Shown piece after piece: positions 21,634 to 33,250 of a stretch of 64,000 nt of DNA. The translations under genes were made by a program, and so were the position numbers. The first letter of the stretch is position 1. Each line of letters starts with the position of its first letter. This stretch comes from Ramlibacter terrae (GTDB lineage: Bacteria; Pseudomonadota; Gammaproteobacteria; Burkholderiales; Burkholderiaceae_C). The DNA lies in assembly GCA_013127575.1 (NCBI GenBank), contig CP053418.1, positions 1,860,001 to 1,924,000 on the forward strand. Reading direction: 5' to 3'. Below the pieces are notes generated by a model. The model was not told the DNA's origin, did not search any database, and saw only the letters and a list, made by a program, of their open reading frames with translations.

Positions 21634-22262
21634 ATGAAACTGAAACTCGCACTGCTCTGCGGCCTGGTGCTGGCCGGTACGAACGCCATGGCCTGCTACA
21701 CGGTCTTCGACAGCAACAACCGCGTCATCTACCGGGGCGTGACGACACGCCGGTGGACATGAGCCGCCCGCTGCACCAGACGCTGGGCGCGCGTTACCCC
21801 GGCGCCCACATGGTGTTCGACCAGTCGGCCACCTGCACGCCGGTGGCGCTGGCGCAGGTCGCGCGCCCCGTCTCTGTGGGTGACGTGCCCGCCGGCACCA
21901 TCCGCATGGAAGGCGGCCGCCGCGCCGCGCCCGGCGGCAGCTCGCCGTTGCTGACCGACAAGGACACGGCCGCGCGCCAGAACCTGCCGCACACCGTGGT
22001 GGCCGGCAACGTCGTGATGGTCCCCGCGTCGATCGCCGCGTCCCGCGCCAGCATCCCGTCGATGACGGTGATTCCGTCCGAAGTCGCCGTGGCTTCCGCC
22101 CGGCCGGCGCCGATGGACACCCGCACGATGGCCGGCACGCCGGACACGCGCTCGATGGGGGCCGGCCCCAGCGGCGCCGTGCGCCCGCCCACCGTGATCA
22201 CCGAGATGCGCGACGGGTCGACCGTCGTGCAGCGCGGGGGCAGCGTGGCGGTGGTGCGTTAA
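21634..22262 (+). CDS. Small secreted protein of unknown function (one indel)
   Basis: About 210 residues. A signal peptide MKLKLALLCGLVLAGTNAMA is followed by CYTVFDSNNRVIYQG in the repaired frame, then DTPVDMSRPLHQTLGARYPG, MVFDQSATCTPVA and a Pro/Thr/Ser-rich C-terminal half (VIPSEVAVASARPAP, MDTRTMAGTPDTRS). One break at about 21737: TACCGGGGCG for TACCAGGGGCG. Two cysteines could form a disulfide. I do not recognise the family beyond noting that short 'CYTVYD' secreted proteins occur in Burkholderiales. Periplasmic location inferred. Confidence 0.7.
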
Positions 22263-22273
22263 GACGAACACTG

Positions 22274-22345
22274 TGTCATCCCGGGCTCGACCCGGGATCC
22301 ATGCAGCGCCCGATCACAGGCCGCACTGGATTGCGGGTCAAGCCC
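22274..22345. repeat. Palindromic repeat, family A (copy 4, left part, cut by IS)
   Basis: TGTCAT, hairpin CCCGGGCTCGACCCGGG, spacer, then the first half of a second hairpin (TTGCGGGTCAAGCCC). The repeat resumes at 23664 after the insertion sequence and ends ATGACA at 23683. The interrupted palindrome dates the insertion as later than the repeat. Confidence 0.85.
22335..22345. repeat. Target-site duplication, left copy
   Basis: GGGTCAAGCCC, identical to 23664-23674 on the other side of the IS4-type element. Eleven bases is within the 9-13 base range typical of the IS4 family. Confidence 0.85.
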
Positions 22346-23663
22346 ATGCCTGTCCGGAGATTTCAGATCAGAGGCAGTTGGGCAGGGGCGTCGTCGCTTT
22401 CCTCGTAGGCGGCGGCGTCTCCGAGTAGTCGCTCCAAAGGCATCTTTTCAAACAGGTTCAGGCTAAGAACTTGCAGCATCGCGTGCAGCGACGCCTGTGC
22501 GTTGAGACGCTTTTTGATGAGCGCCACCAGGACGTAAGTAGCGATAGCTGTCCAGATCTGGATCTTGACGGCGTTGGCACTGGTGCCCAAGAAGGACTTG
22601 ATGCGAAGGTGCTGCTTGATCCACTTGAAGAACAGCTCCACCTGCCAGCGACTCTTGTACAACTGCGCGATCTGAAGCGCATGAAGCTCGAAATTGTTGG
22701 TCAGAAAGACCAGCGTGCGCTGACGCTCCCTGGTCGAGAAACTCAATGCGTCGAAGGTGTCCGGGATAGTCCACTCGCGTGTACCGGCCGGTCAGCAGAA
22801 TGCGCTCATCACTCAGCACGCCAGTGGCCGGATCGACAGCAGCGCAGTCCACCATCGTGTGCTGCGATTTGTTCTTCGAGCGAATGACGAAGAACGCGGC
22901 AGCATCGTTGAATCTGGCAAGCCGTTTGAAGTGCAGGTAGCCTCGATCCATGACGTAGAAGCTGCCCGCTTCCAAGCGAAGATGATCCAAAAGCTCATGT
23001 CCGAGACCAGAGTTGAAGTGATCCGGACGAAGCTGGGAATATTGCCGCGGAGATCCAGCACGGTATGCAGCTTGACGCCGGCGCGGTCGTTTGCAGCTGG
23101 CGCCCAGCTAAACAGACTCAGGCACAGGTCGATCGTGCTGGCATCAATGGCATACACGCTCTGCGTCAGCTGAATGCCAAGGCTCTCTCGGGCGTAGAGC
23201 GCGCGCGCCGTGCCGATCAAGTGGAGCGCAAAGTGCTCAAAGATGCGGCTGTCTCTCCGCTCGTTGGCATCTGCAAGCGTGGAGCGCGCAATGCTGCCTC
23301 GAAAGCCGGCGAAGTACAGCTTGTTGGACTGACTTCGAAGGCAGGTCGTGATGTCGCGAAGGCTGGTTCTTGAGGTCAGCTGCGCGAACAACATGCACAG
23401 CAACTGATCCCAATGCGAGAAGGTCAGGGTCGGATACGGACCGGCGAAAGCAGCAACGCAGTCGTTAAAGACGTCCCGACGCAAATGCGAGGTGACCTGC
23501 GCAAACACCAGTTGGCCCTTGAGCATCGGACACCTCGGCAAATACCGGCAAGTGTCCGGGTCCGCTCAAGCGAAGTCGATATAGATTTCTCCGGAGACCG
23601 TATGAATCCTGAGTTAAATCAACGACTTACGAAGCAAATGAGAATGCATCTCCGGACACTAGT
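22346..23663. mobile_element. IS4-family insertion sequence, complete (1318 bp)
   Basis: Bounded by 11-bp direct repeats GGGTCAAGCCC. Terminal inverted repeats share TGTCCGGAGAT: left end ATGCC-TGTCCGGAGAT, right end (reverse complement) ACTAG-TGTCCGGAGAT, so five outer bases differ. One transposase gene fills the element on the minus strand. The element landed exactly in the second hairpin of a family A palindrome. With the two frame breaks in the transposase explained as CCWGG errors, the element looks intact and recent. Confidence 0.9.
22363..23541 (-). CDS. IS4-family DDE transposase (two indels)
   Basis: About 392 residues. N-terminal part: VFAQVTSHLRRDVFNDCVAA, SHWDQLLCMLFAQLTSRTSLRDI. 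First DDE aspartate in VYAIDASTIDLCLSLF; second in FYVMDRGYLHFKRL. The YREK signature of IS4 is complete: Y-KS-R-WQV-E-LFFKWI-K. The three parts sit in three frames. Breaks at about 23020 (GTCCGGATC for GTCCWGGATC) and 22731 (GACCAGGGAGCG for GACCAGGAGCG) are both CCWGG-type, so the gene is probably functional. Catalyses cut-and-paste transposition at the inverted repeats. Confidence 0.9.
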
Positions 23664-23674
23664 GGGTCAAGCCC
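23664..23674. repeat. Target-site duplication, right copy
   Basis: GGGTCAAGCCC, identical to 22335-22345. It also contains the TGA (minus strand, 23667-23669) that ends the mpg coding sequence. Confidence 0.85.
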
Positions 23675-24246
23675 GCAATGACACGGGCTTGGGAAACGGC
23701 CGGCTGACGAACCGCGACCCCGCCAGCCCGAACCGCCACGGCACATCCGCGGCCTTGCTGATGCCGATGCGCGGGCCGACGACCACTTCGACATCCTCGC
23801 TCGCCGCGCGCACCTCGAACGGCGCCTGGTCGAGCCGCATGCCGTTGAACGCATGCGTCACGGCGAGCGCCTGCCCCACGCGTCCCGGCCCCGAGCACAG
23901 CAGCCGCACGTCCTCCAGCCCGCGCCGCGCGATCATCCGGTCGATCCCGTACAGCGGCTCGACCGCGCGGATCAGCACCCCGGCGCCGTGCCCGTCTTCG
24001 CGGCAGACGAAGTTCATGCACCAGTGGATGCCGTACGAGCGGTAGACATAGGCGCGCCCCGGCGGCCCGAACATCGCCTGGTTGCGCGGCGTCGGCCCCG
24101 AGTGGCTGTGCGAGGCGGGATCTTCGCGGTCGTACGCTTCCGTCTCCACGATGCGGCCGCCGACGCCGTCGATCAGCACGATCGCGCCGATCAACGCGCG
24201 CGCCACGACCGGCGCATCGCCCTCGAAATCCTTGGGCCGCAGCCGC

Positions 24247-24263
<17 letters not shown>
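23667..24263 (-). CDS. mpg: DNA-3-methyladenine glycosylase (Mpg/AAG type)
   Basis: 198 residues, uninterrupted. AAG-family motifs: [19 protein letters not shown] (catalytic glutamate in ETEAY), [20 protein letters not shown] and [21 protein letters not shown]. It excises alkylated purines for base excision repair. Start ATG 24263 overlaps the tail of the ABC exporter gene by 17 bases. The final residues PVSLRA and the stop are encoded by the palindromic repeat next to the IS, so the C-terminus has been altered by repeat insertion. Confidence 0.93.
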
Positions 24264-26131
<1,868 letters not shown>

Positions 26132-26203
26132 AACGAGGGAGTGTGACGGAATCGGGCACCGTGCAGGTGCGTGGGGTCTGGATGATTTCCGCGGACGGCG
26201 AAA

Positions 26204-26223
26204 TACTGTATAAAGAACCAGTA
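26204..26223. promoter_or_regulatory. LexA (SOS) box upstream of imuA
   Basis: TACTGTATAAAGAACCAGTA, an imperfect dyad of the CTG-N10-CAG type bound by LexA. It lies 15 bases before the imuA ATG, in the spot where this cassette carries its LexA box in other Proteobacteria. The ABC exporter gene begins 73 bases away on the other strand and could share control. Confidence 0.85.
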
Positions 26224-26238
26224 TATTCCGTCTCCCCC

Positions 26239-26972
26239 ATGACTTCCCCCGCCGCTTCCGCCCACCTGAACCTGCCCCACGTGTGGCGCGGGCGCGAGCT
26301 GGCGCAGGCGCAGGAACGCACGGTGCCCACCGGCCACGCGCCGCTCGACGCCGAGCTGCCCGGCGGCGGCTGGCCGCTCGGCTGCTGGTCGAAGTGCTGC
26401 AGCAGCAGCCGCACCAGTTCGCGTGGCAACTGATGGCGCCGGCCCTGCGCGAGCGCAGCCGGGTCGAGGCCGGCCCGATCGTGCTGGTGAATCCGCCTTA
26501 TTTGCCGTTCGGCCCGGGGCTGCGCGGGCTCGACCTGCGGCCCGAGCAGTTGCTGTGCGTGCAGTCCGAAAAGGTCGCCGCGCGGCTGTGGGCCACCGAG
26601 CAGGCGCTGCGCTGCGCCGACGTCGCCGCCGTGCTGGCCGGCTGCCGCAGGCGCGCAACGAAGACCTGCGCCGGCTGCACCTGTGCGCGCAGCAGCACGA
26701 CCGGTTCCCTGGTCGCCTTCCGCGGCGTCGATGCGCGCGACCATTCCTCGCCCGCGCGCGTGCGGCTGCTGGTCGAAGGCGCGCAGCAGATGGAGGTGCG
26801 CATCCTCAAGCGCCGCGGTCCGCCGCTGCTGCAGCCGCTCGTGCTGCGCGCGCAGCCGCCGCGGCTCGCGGCCCTGCTGGCGGCGCGCAAGCGGCGCCTG
26901 TTTCCCCAACCCTCGTCCGTCCCCACAGGCGCTTCGCATGTACTGGATCGCACTGCAACCTTCGCCGGATGA
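26239..26972 (+). CDS. imuA: Mutasome accessory protein ImuA (indels)
   Basis: About 245 residues, RecA/SulA-like. MTSPAASAHLNLPHVWRGREL and the LDAELPGGGWPLG motif open the protein; LVEVLQQQPHQFAWQLMAPA, IVLVNPPYLPFGPGLRGLDL, ARLWATEQALRCADVAAVLA and QMEVRILKRRGPPL follow in other frames. Breaks at about 26388, 26643 (GCCGGCTG for GCCTGGCTG) and 26717 (TTCCCTGG for TTCCTGG). ImuA works with ImuB and DnaE2 in damage-induced mutagenesis. It is the first gene under the LexA box and overlaps imuB by about 35 bases as read here. Confidence 0.9.
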
Positions 26973-28220
26973 ACTGCGCCGCGCCCGGGGCTGGCGGGCC
27001 TTGCAGTTCACGCCGCGCGTGGCGGAAGTGGACGAGGCGCTGCTGCTCGAGGCGTCGGCGTCCGAGCGGCTGTTCGGCGGCCGCCGCGCGCTGCTGCGCC
27101 GGTTGCTCAAGGGCAACGCGGATCTCGACGTGCCCGCGTGGGCCGACGGCCCGACGTCCTTGCAGGCGCTTTCGATGTTGCGGCTGAAGCGCGCGCGCCG
27201 CGACAAGCCGGCGGCATTACCCGACGACCTGCCACTCGACACGCTCACTGCCGTGCGGCCGCACCTGTCCACCCCGGAGCGCGTCGGCTGCACCACCTTC
27301 GGCAAGCTGCGCGGCCTGCCGCGCGCCGGCGTCAGCCGCCGTTTCGGCGCGGCGGTGCTGCAGGCGGTCGATGCCATGCAGGGGCAGCGGCCGGAGCGCT
27401 ATCCATGGATCACGCTGCCGGAAGACTTCGACGAAAAGCTGGAACTGCAGTCGCTCGCCACTTCCGCGCAGGAACTGCTGTTCACCGGCCAGCACCTTCT
27501 GACGCTGCTGCAGGCTGGCTGCAGGCGCGCAACCTCGGCGTGCTGGCGCTGGAACTCGAATGGACGCTCGACCTGCGGCGCCTCGACGGCAAGCCCTTGC
27601 CGTCCACCGAGAAGATGGAACTGCGCACCGCGCAGCCGACGCAGGACATGCACCACCTGCGGCGCCTCGCCGCGGAGCAGCTCGCCCGCAGCAGCATCGC
27701 CGCGCCGGCCAACCACCTGCGGCTGCGCACGCTGCAGACGGTGCCCGGGGGGCGGCGTCAGCACCAGCTTGCTGCCGGAGGACAACAAGCCGGGCGAGAA
27801 GCTGCACCAGTTGGTGGAGCGCTTGAGCGTGCGGCTGGGGGAGTCGAACGTGACGATGCTGGAAGCGCGCGCCGATCACCGGCCCGAGTGCATGCAGGCA
27901 TCCGTCCCCGTAGGGTGTGCGGCTCCGCCGCGCACCATCGACGGCACGCCGGCGGACCCGTTGTTCCCTCCCGGCTGCTGCGCGAACCCCTGCGCCTGCA
28001 AGTGAAGGCCGACAAGCCCCTCTACCGGGGCCCGCTGCAACTGCTCACGCGCGCCCGCCGCCTCGAAGCCGCGTGGTGGGACCCATCGCTGGAGCAGCCC
28101 GTGCTGCGCGACTACTTCATCGCCCGCAGCGAAGCGGTGGGCCTGCTCTGGATCTTTCGCGAGCGGCTGTCCGCGGACCGGGAACGCGCGCAGTGGTTCC
28201 TGCACGGCATCTACGCGTGA
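26938..28220 (+). CDS. imuB: Y-family polymerase-like protein ImuB (indels)
   Basis: About 430 residues. MYWIALQPSPDELRRARGWR, FTPRVAEVDEALLLEASASE, LFGGRRALLRRLL and GCTTFGKLRGLPRAGVSRRF match the ImuB/DinP-like fold. ImuB is catalytically inactive in studied systems and acts as a scaffold linking the beta clamp, ImuA and DnaE2. C-terminal part: LQVKADKPLYRGPLQLLTRA, WFLHGIYA. Breaks at about 27513 (GCTGGCTG for GCCTGGCTG), 27750 (a G6 run) and 27972. dnaE2 starts 7 bases downstream. Confidence 0.9.
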
Positions 28221-28227
28221 GCTCGCC

Positions 28228-31200
28228 ATGTCCTGGTTGCCCGATTACGCGGAGCTGCATTGCCTCTCCAACTTCAGTTTCCAGCGCGGCGCCTCGCACC
28301 CGCAGGAGCTGGTGCAGCGCGCGCACGAACTGGGTTATGCGGCGCTCGCCATCACCGACGAATGTTCGGTGGCCGGCGTCGTGCGCGCGCACACCGAGGC
28401 GACCAAGCTCGGGTTGAAGCTGCTGCTGGGCGCGGAGTTCGTGCTCGACGGCTTCCGCCTCGTCGCGCTGGCGCGCAACGCCAACGGCTGGGGCAATCTC
28501 TGCGAGTTCATCTCCAATGCGCGGCGCGAGGCGGAGAAGGGCAGCTACCACTGCACGCGCGAGGAAAGCGACTTCGCGCTGCTGCAGGACTGCGAGGTCC
28601 TGCTGGCCGCCGAGCGCGACCTCGGTTTCGAAGACCTGTGCGAACGCGTCGAATGGGCGCAGGCGTTCTTTCCGCGCCGCAACTGGCTGGCCGCCGAACT
28701 GCTGCTGCAAGGCGACGACGAGCTCTGGCTCGACACGCTGCAGCAGGTGGCCGAAGCCACGGGCATCCCGCTGGTGGCGGCCGGCGACGTGCGCATGCAC
28801 ACGCGCTCGCGCAAGCCGCTGCACGACGTGATGACGGCGGTGCGCATCGGCAAGCCGGTGCCCGAGTGCGGCTTCGCGCTGGAAGCCAACGCCGAACAGC
28901 ATTTGCGCCATCGGATGCGGCTGGCCGCGATCTATCCGGCCGAACTGCTCGAACGCACGCTGGAGGTGATGGACCGCTGCACCTTCAGCCTGGAGGAGAT
29001 CAAGTACCAGTACCCGCTGGAGACGGTGCCGGCCGGCCTGACGCCGCGGCAGGCGCTGCGCCGCTTCACCATCGAGGGCGCGCGCGAGCGCTATCCCGAG
29101 GGCGTGCCGTGGCGCGTGCGCAAGCAACTGGTGCGCGAGCTCGACCTGATCTCCGACTGCGCCTACGAGATGTTCTTCCTGACGGTGCACGACATCGTCG
29201 CCTTCGCCCGCAGCCAGAAGATCCTGTGCCGGGGCCGCGGCTCGGCGGCCAATTCGGCCGTCTGCTACTGCTGGGCGTGACGGCGGTGGACCCGGCAAGG
29301 TCCGACCTGCTGTTCGAGCGCTTCATCAGCCGCGAGCGCAAGGAGCCGCCCGACATCGACGTCGACTTCGAGCACGAGCGGCGCGAGGAGGTCATCCAGT
29401 ACATCTACCGCAAGTACGGCCGCGAGCGCGCGGCGATCACGGCGGTGGTGGCGAGCTACCGCACGCGCAGTTCGATCCGCGACGTCGGCAAGGCGCTGGG
29501 ACTGCCCGAGCAACTGGTGGACTCGTTCGCCAAGGACCACTTCTGGTTCGACGAGCGCGAGCTGCGCGTGGGCAAGCTGCACGAACTCGCCGCGTCCTTC
29601 GGCCACGACGTGCCGCCGCGCAAGCTGGCGCTGTGGCTGGAGCTGTCCGAGGAGCTGATGGGGTTTCCGCGGCACCTGAGCCAGCACGTGGGCGGCTTCG
29701 TGCTGACGCAGGGCAAGCTCACGCGGCTGGTGCCGGTGGAGAACGCCGCGATGAAGGACCGCTCGGTGATCCAGTGGGACAAGGACGATCTCGACGAGAT
29801 GGGCCTGCTGAAGGTGGACGTGCTGGCGCTGGGCATCCTGACCGCGATCCGCCGCTGCCTCGACCTCGTGAGCCTGCGGCGCGGCGTGCCGTTCGGGCTG
29901 CACGACATTCCGGACAAGGACAAGGCGACCTACGACATGATCTGCCGCGCCGACACGGTGGGCGTGTTCCAGATCGAGAGCCGCGCGCAGATGTCGATGC
30001 TGCCGCGCCTGAAGCCGCGCGAGTTCTACGACATCGTGATCGAGGTGGCGATCGTGCGGCCGGGGCCGATCATCGGCAAGATGATCCATCCGTACCTGAA
30101 GGCGCGCGAGCGGCGGCTGCGGGGCGAGGAGATCCGCTACGAGAGCGAGGCGCTCAAGCCCGCGCTGCAGCGCACGCTGGGCATCCCGATCTTCCGGGAG
30201 CAGGTGATGCAGATCTCGATGATCGCCGCCGGCTTCTCGGCCGACCAGGCGGACCAGTTGCGCAGGTCGATGGCCGCGTGGAAGCGCAGCGGCGGCGTCC
30301 ACAAGTTCGAGAAGCCGCTGATCGAAGGCATGCTCGCCAACGGCTACCGCGAGGAGTTCGCGCGCCAGATCTTCCAGCAGATCCCGGGCTTCGGCGAATA
30401 CGGCTTCCCCGAAAGCCACGCCTACAGCTTCGGCCTGCTGGCGTACGACAGCAGCTGGCTCAAGTGCCACGAACCGGCGTGCTTCCTCGCCGCGATGCTG
30501 AACTCGCAGCCCATGGGTTTTTATGCGCCTTCGCAGTTGATCCAGGACGCGAAGCGCCATGGCGTCGTCGTGCTGCCGGTGGATGTCACCTGCAGCGACT
30601 GGGACTCCAAATTGGGGTCAGATTCCAATTTCCCCGTGCGGCTCGGGCTGCGCCTCGTCGGCGGCCTCAGCGAAGCAGGCGGCCAGCGCATCGTCGCCGC
30701 GCGCGGGGAAGCGCCGTTCACCGGCGTCGAAGACATGGCCTTGCGCGCGCAACTCGATCTCAAGGACATCAACGCCCTGGCCGCTGCCGACGCCTTGCGG
30801 TCGCTCGCCGGACACCGGCGGCAGCAGGTGTGGGAGGCATCCGCGCAGCAGAAGGCGCCGGGCATGCTGCGCGAGGCGCCGATCGATGAAGAGGCCCCGG
30901 AGCTGCCGCCGGCGCACGAAGGCGAGGAGATCTTCTTCGACTACGCGTCCACCGGCTTCACGCTGCGCCGCCACCCGGTGGCCTTGCTGCGGCCGCGCCT
31001 CGCGCGCATGAAGCTGCTGAGCGCGGAGCAGCTGCACGACCTGCCGCACAACCGCCGCGTCGGCGCCTGCGGGATCGTCACCGTGCGCCAGCAGCCGCAG
31101 ACCGCCAACGGCACGATCTTCGTCACGCTCGAAGACGAGACAGGCCCCATCAACGTGATCGTGTGGAAGCACGTGCGCGAGCAGCAGCGCGACGCCTTGC

Positions 31201-31357
31201 TGCATTCGAAGCTGATGGCGGTGCGCGGCGTCTGGCAGCGCGACCAGGACACCGGCGGCCGGGTGCGGCACCTGATCGCGGAGACGCTGGAAGATTTGAC
31301 GCCGCTCCGGGAAGGCTGGGCCGGCACAAGCGGGCGGAGAGCCGGGACTTCCATTGA
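28228..31357 (+). CDS. dnaE2: Error-prone DNA polymerase DnaE2 (two indels)
   Basis: About 1043 residues. The PHP domain (YAELHCLSNFSFQRGASHPQ, ITDECSVAGVVRAH) leads to the C-family palm with catalytic acids in PPDIDVDFEHERRE, the finger region (QIESRAQMSMLPRLKPREFY, PGPIIGKMIHPYL) and a C-terminal OB fold (VTVRQQPQTANGTIF). Breaks: about 29270 (TGCTGGGC for TGCCTGGGC) and 31309 (CTCCGGGAAGG for CTCCTGGGAAGG). Repair of the second gives LGRLGRHKRAESRDFH and a stop at 31355-31357. Performs translesion synthesis with ImuA and ImuB after DNA damage. A small palindrome is embedded in frame at 30609-30631. Confidence 0.95.
30609..30631. repeat. REP-like mini-palindrome inside dnaE2
   Basis: AAATTGG-GGTCAGATT-CCAATTT: perfect 7-bp arms, 9-base loop, strikingly AT-rich in a GC-rich gene. 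TTGGGGTCAGA-type hairpins are common dispersed repeats in Proteobacteria that carry RAYT (tyrosine) transposases. Here it is read in frame as SKLGSDSNFP within DnaE2. Confidence 0.6.
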
Positions 31358-31364
31358 GGCGGCG

Positions 31365-31513
31365 GAGCGCCTGCGGCGGGCTTGTACGCAGAGGACGCAA
31401 AGGATTCGCAGAGGACGCAGAAAAGTCAAAGGAAACTTCCAAGGTTTTCGGTTTTCTTCCGCGACTTCTGCGTAACCTTTGCGTCCTCTGCGTACAGCCC
31501 GCCGCAGGCGCTC
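31365..31513. repeat. Large near-perfect inverted repeat after dnaE2
   Basis: The left arm begins GAGCGCCTGCGGCGGGCTTG at 31365 and continues TACGCAGAGGACGCAAAGG; the right arm ends at 31513 and is its complement except for one extra T on the left. The matched stem is about 38 bp and extends imperfectly for another 15-17 bp. The loop carries a second inner GCAGAGGACGCAG unit. It starts 8 bases after the repaired dnaE2 stop. Likely roles are bidirectional terminator or dispersed mobile repeat. Confidence 0.85.
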
Positions 31514-31590
31514 GGTCCCAGCAAATGGCACGGTGCGCAGCAAGCTGCATACCCTGCCAATACTTTCACTGGCGCTGACACAATCGCGCC

Positions 31591-32520
31591 ATGACCACGC
31601 CCCCGCTCGAACTCCTCCCCCGCGACCTCGCCGCCTACCGCGCCGGCAACACGGGCATCCCGTACGTCCATCGTTTCGATTCCGGCCAGCCCGGCCCGCA
31701 CGTGCTGGTCAACGCGCTGACGCACGGCAACGAGTTCTGCGGCATGGTCGCCGCCACGCACCTGCTCGACCGGGGCGTCCGCCCGAAGGTCGGCACGCTC
31801 ACCGTCAGCTTCGCCAACGTCGCGGCCTACGAAACCTTCGACGCGCAGCGGCCCTTCGAAAGCCGGCAGCTGGTGCACAACCTCAACCGCGTCTGGTCGG
31901 CCGAACTGCTCGATGGCAGCGACGACAGCCCCGAGCTGCGCCGTGCGCGCGAACTGCGCCCCGTCGTCGCGGCCGCCGACCACATCCTCGACCTGCACTC
32001 GACCTCGCAGGACGTCGAGCCGTTCTGGGTGTATCCGGCGTACTCGCGCAACGCCGAAGTCGCGCTGGCGATCGGCCAGCCCTCGGTGCACCTCGTGATG
32101 CCGAACGGCCTCGGTTCGGGCGTGCCCGTGATCCAGCACGGCCGCCACGGCATCGCCGACAGCGACGCGGGCGTGGCCGTCGTGGCCGAATGCGGGCAGC
32201 ACTTCCGGCAGGCGACGGCGCGGGTCGCCGTGAATGTGTCACGCTGGATTTCTGGCGCACTTCGGACTCGTCGCCCCGCGCGAGGACCGCGAACCCAAGC
32301 CGCCGCAGCGCCGCTACGAACTGCTGCAGACGTACGTGGTCGCCACGCCGCAGTTCCGCTTCGCGCGGCCCGTGATCGGCTTCGAGACCTTCGCCGAGGG
32401 CGAGCTGATCGCGACCGATGGCGACAAGGAACTCCGCGCACCGGAAGACTGCACCATCCTCATGCCGACGCGCGAGCCGATCGCCGGCCGCGAGGGCATG
32501 TACCGGCGCGCGCCATCTAA
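31591..32520 (+). CDS. Succinylglutamate desuccinylase/aspartoacylase-like hydrolase (indels)
   Basis: About 310 residues. Zinc carboxypeptidase-like fold with the first metal motif LVNALTHGNEFCG (H and E of HGNE), the arginine/asparagine segment LVHNLNRVW and the second histidine ILDLHSTSQDVEPF. The C-terminal part reads LAHFGLVAPRED, RYELLQTYVV, IGFETFAEGELIA. Breaks at about 32257 (TTTCTGGCG for TTTCCTGGCG) and 32505 (TACCGGCGC for TACCTGGCGC), with a further slip just before 32240. It removes an N-acyl group from an amino acid; the exact substrate is unknown. It overlaps the convergent permease gene by 4 bases. Confidence 0.85.
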   Translation: MTTPPLELLPRDLAAYRAGNTGIPYVHRFDSGQPGPHVLVNALTHGNEFCGMVAATHLLDRGVRPKVGTLTVSFANVAAYETFDAQRPFESRQLVHNLNRVWSAELLDGSDDSPELRRARELRPVVAAADHILDLHSTSQDVEPFWVYPAYSRNAEVALAIGQPSVHLVMPNGLGSGVPVIQHGRHGIADSDAGVAVVAECGQHFRQATARVAVNVSRWISGALRTRRPARGPRTQAAAAPLRTAADVRGRHAAVPLRAARDRLRDLRRGRADRDRWRQGTPRTGRLHHPHADARADRRPRGHVPARAI

Positions 32521-33249
32521 TTCGGAGCCCGGCGCAGCCCGCTGGCGATGCCCAGCGCGCACAGCGCCACCGCCACGCACGCGCCGCTGGGCCAGTCGAG
32601 CGCCCACGACGCGCCGAGGCCTGCGAGGCAGGCGGCAAGCCCGAGCAGCAGCGCGGCCAGCGGCGATGCGCCGCGCCGCGTCCACAGCGCCGGCCCGATC
32701 AGCAGCGCGAAGACCGGTACAGCCCCAGCACCGGCACGGCGGCGCTGAGCGCCAGCGCGAACAGCGGATAGAACCAGCGGTCGCGGGCCAGCACGCCGGT
32801 GCGCGCGAGCAGCAGCACGGCCACCGCCGCGGCGCCGAGCAGCAGCACGCCCGGCCACGGCGCCCACAGCACGTCGGCCGCGAGCAGCGCGGTGAGCCGT
32901 TCGCGCCCTTGCGTGTCGTGGGACGCGGCGATCACCGAAGCGCCGGCGCCGGCGACGTACACCAGGCCGATCAGCGCCTCGCGCTGCTGCGGCCAGCGTG
33001 CGGCCAGCCACCACACCACCGCTGAACCCACCGGGGCGGCCACGGCTGCCGCCAGCGCGACCACCCACGCGCGTGGCTCGTGCACCAGCATGCCCACCGC
33101 GAGCACGCCGCACGCGGCCACCTGCGCCACGGCCGGTCGATGAAGACCACGCCGCGCGCCAGCACCTGGCTGCCCAGCGGCACCAGCACCAGGCAGGCGG
33201 CGACCAGCGCGGCGACGGGCGCGGCCAGCCAGGCGAACTCGGCGTTCAT
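32517..33249 (-). CDS. Zinc/manganese-type ABC transporter permease (two indels)
   Basis: About 245 residues with 8-9 hydrophobic segments of the ABC-3 (ZnuB/TroC) family: FAWLAAPVAALVAACLVLVP, VAACGVLAVGMLVHEPRAW, REALIGLVYVAGAGASVIAA, LLLGAAAVAVLLLARTGVLA. Breaks at about 33134 (GACCGGCC for GACCTGGCC) and 32714 (TACCGGTC for TACCWGGTC). It overlaps the ZnuA-like gene end. The partner ATPase (ZnuC) is not in the window. Confidence 0.85.
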
Positions 33250-33250
33250 G

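Noticed and set aside
22363-23541. Degenerate IS transposase
   Set aside because: Both frame changes are at CCWGG-type spots and the DDE/YREK motifs are complete, so an intact element is more likely.
31365-31513. C-terminal extension of DnaE2 through the inverted repeat
   Set aside because: Restoring one T at an expected CCTGG (31309) gives the usual DnaE2 ending SRDFH and a stop at 31357, before the repeat.
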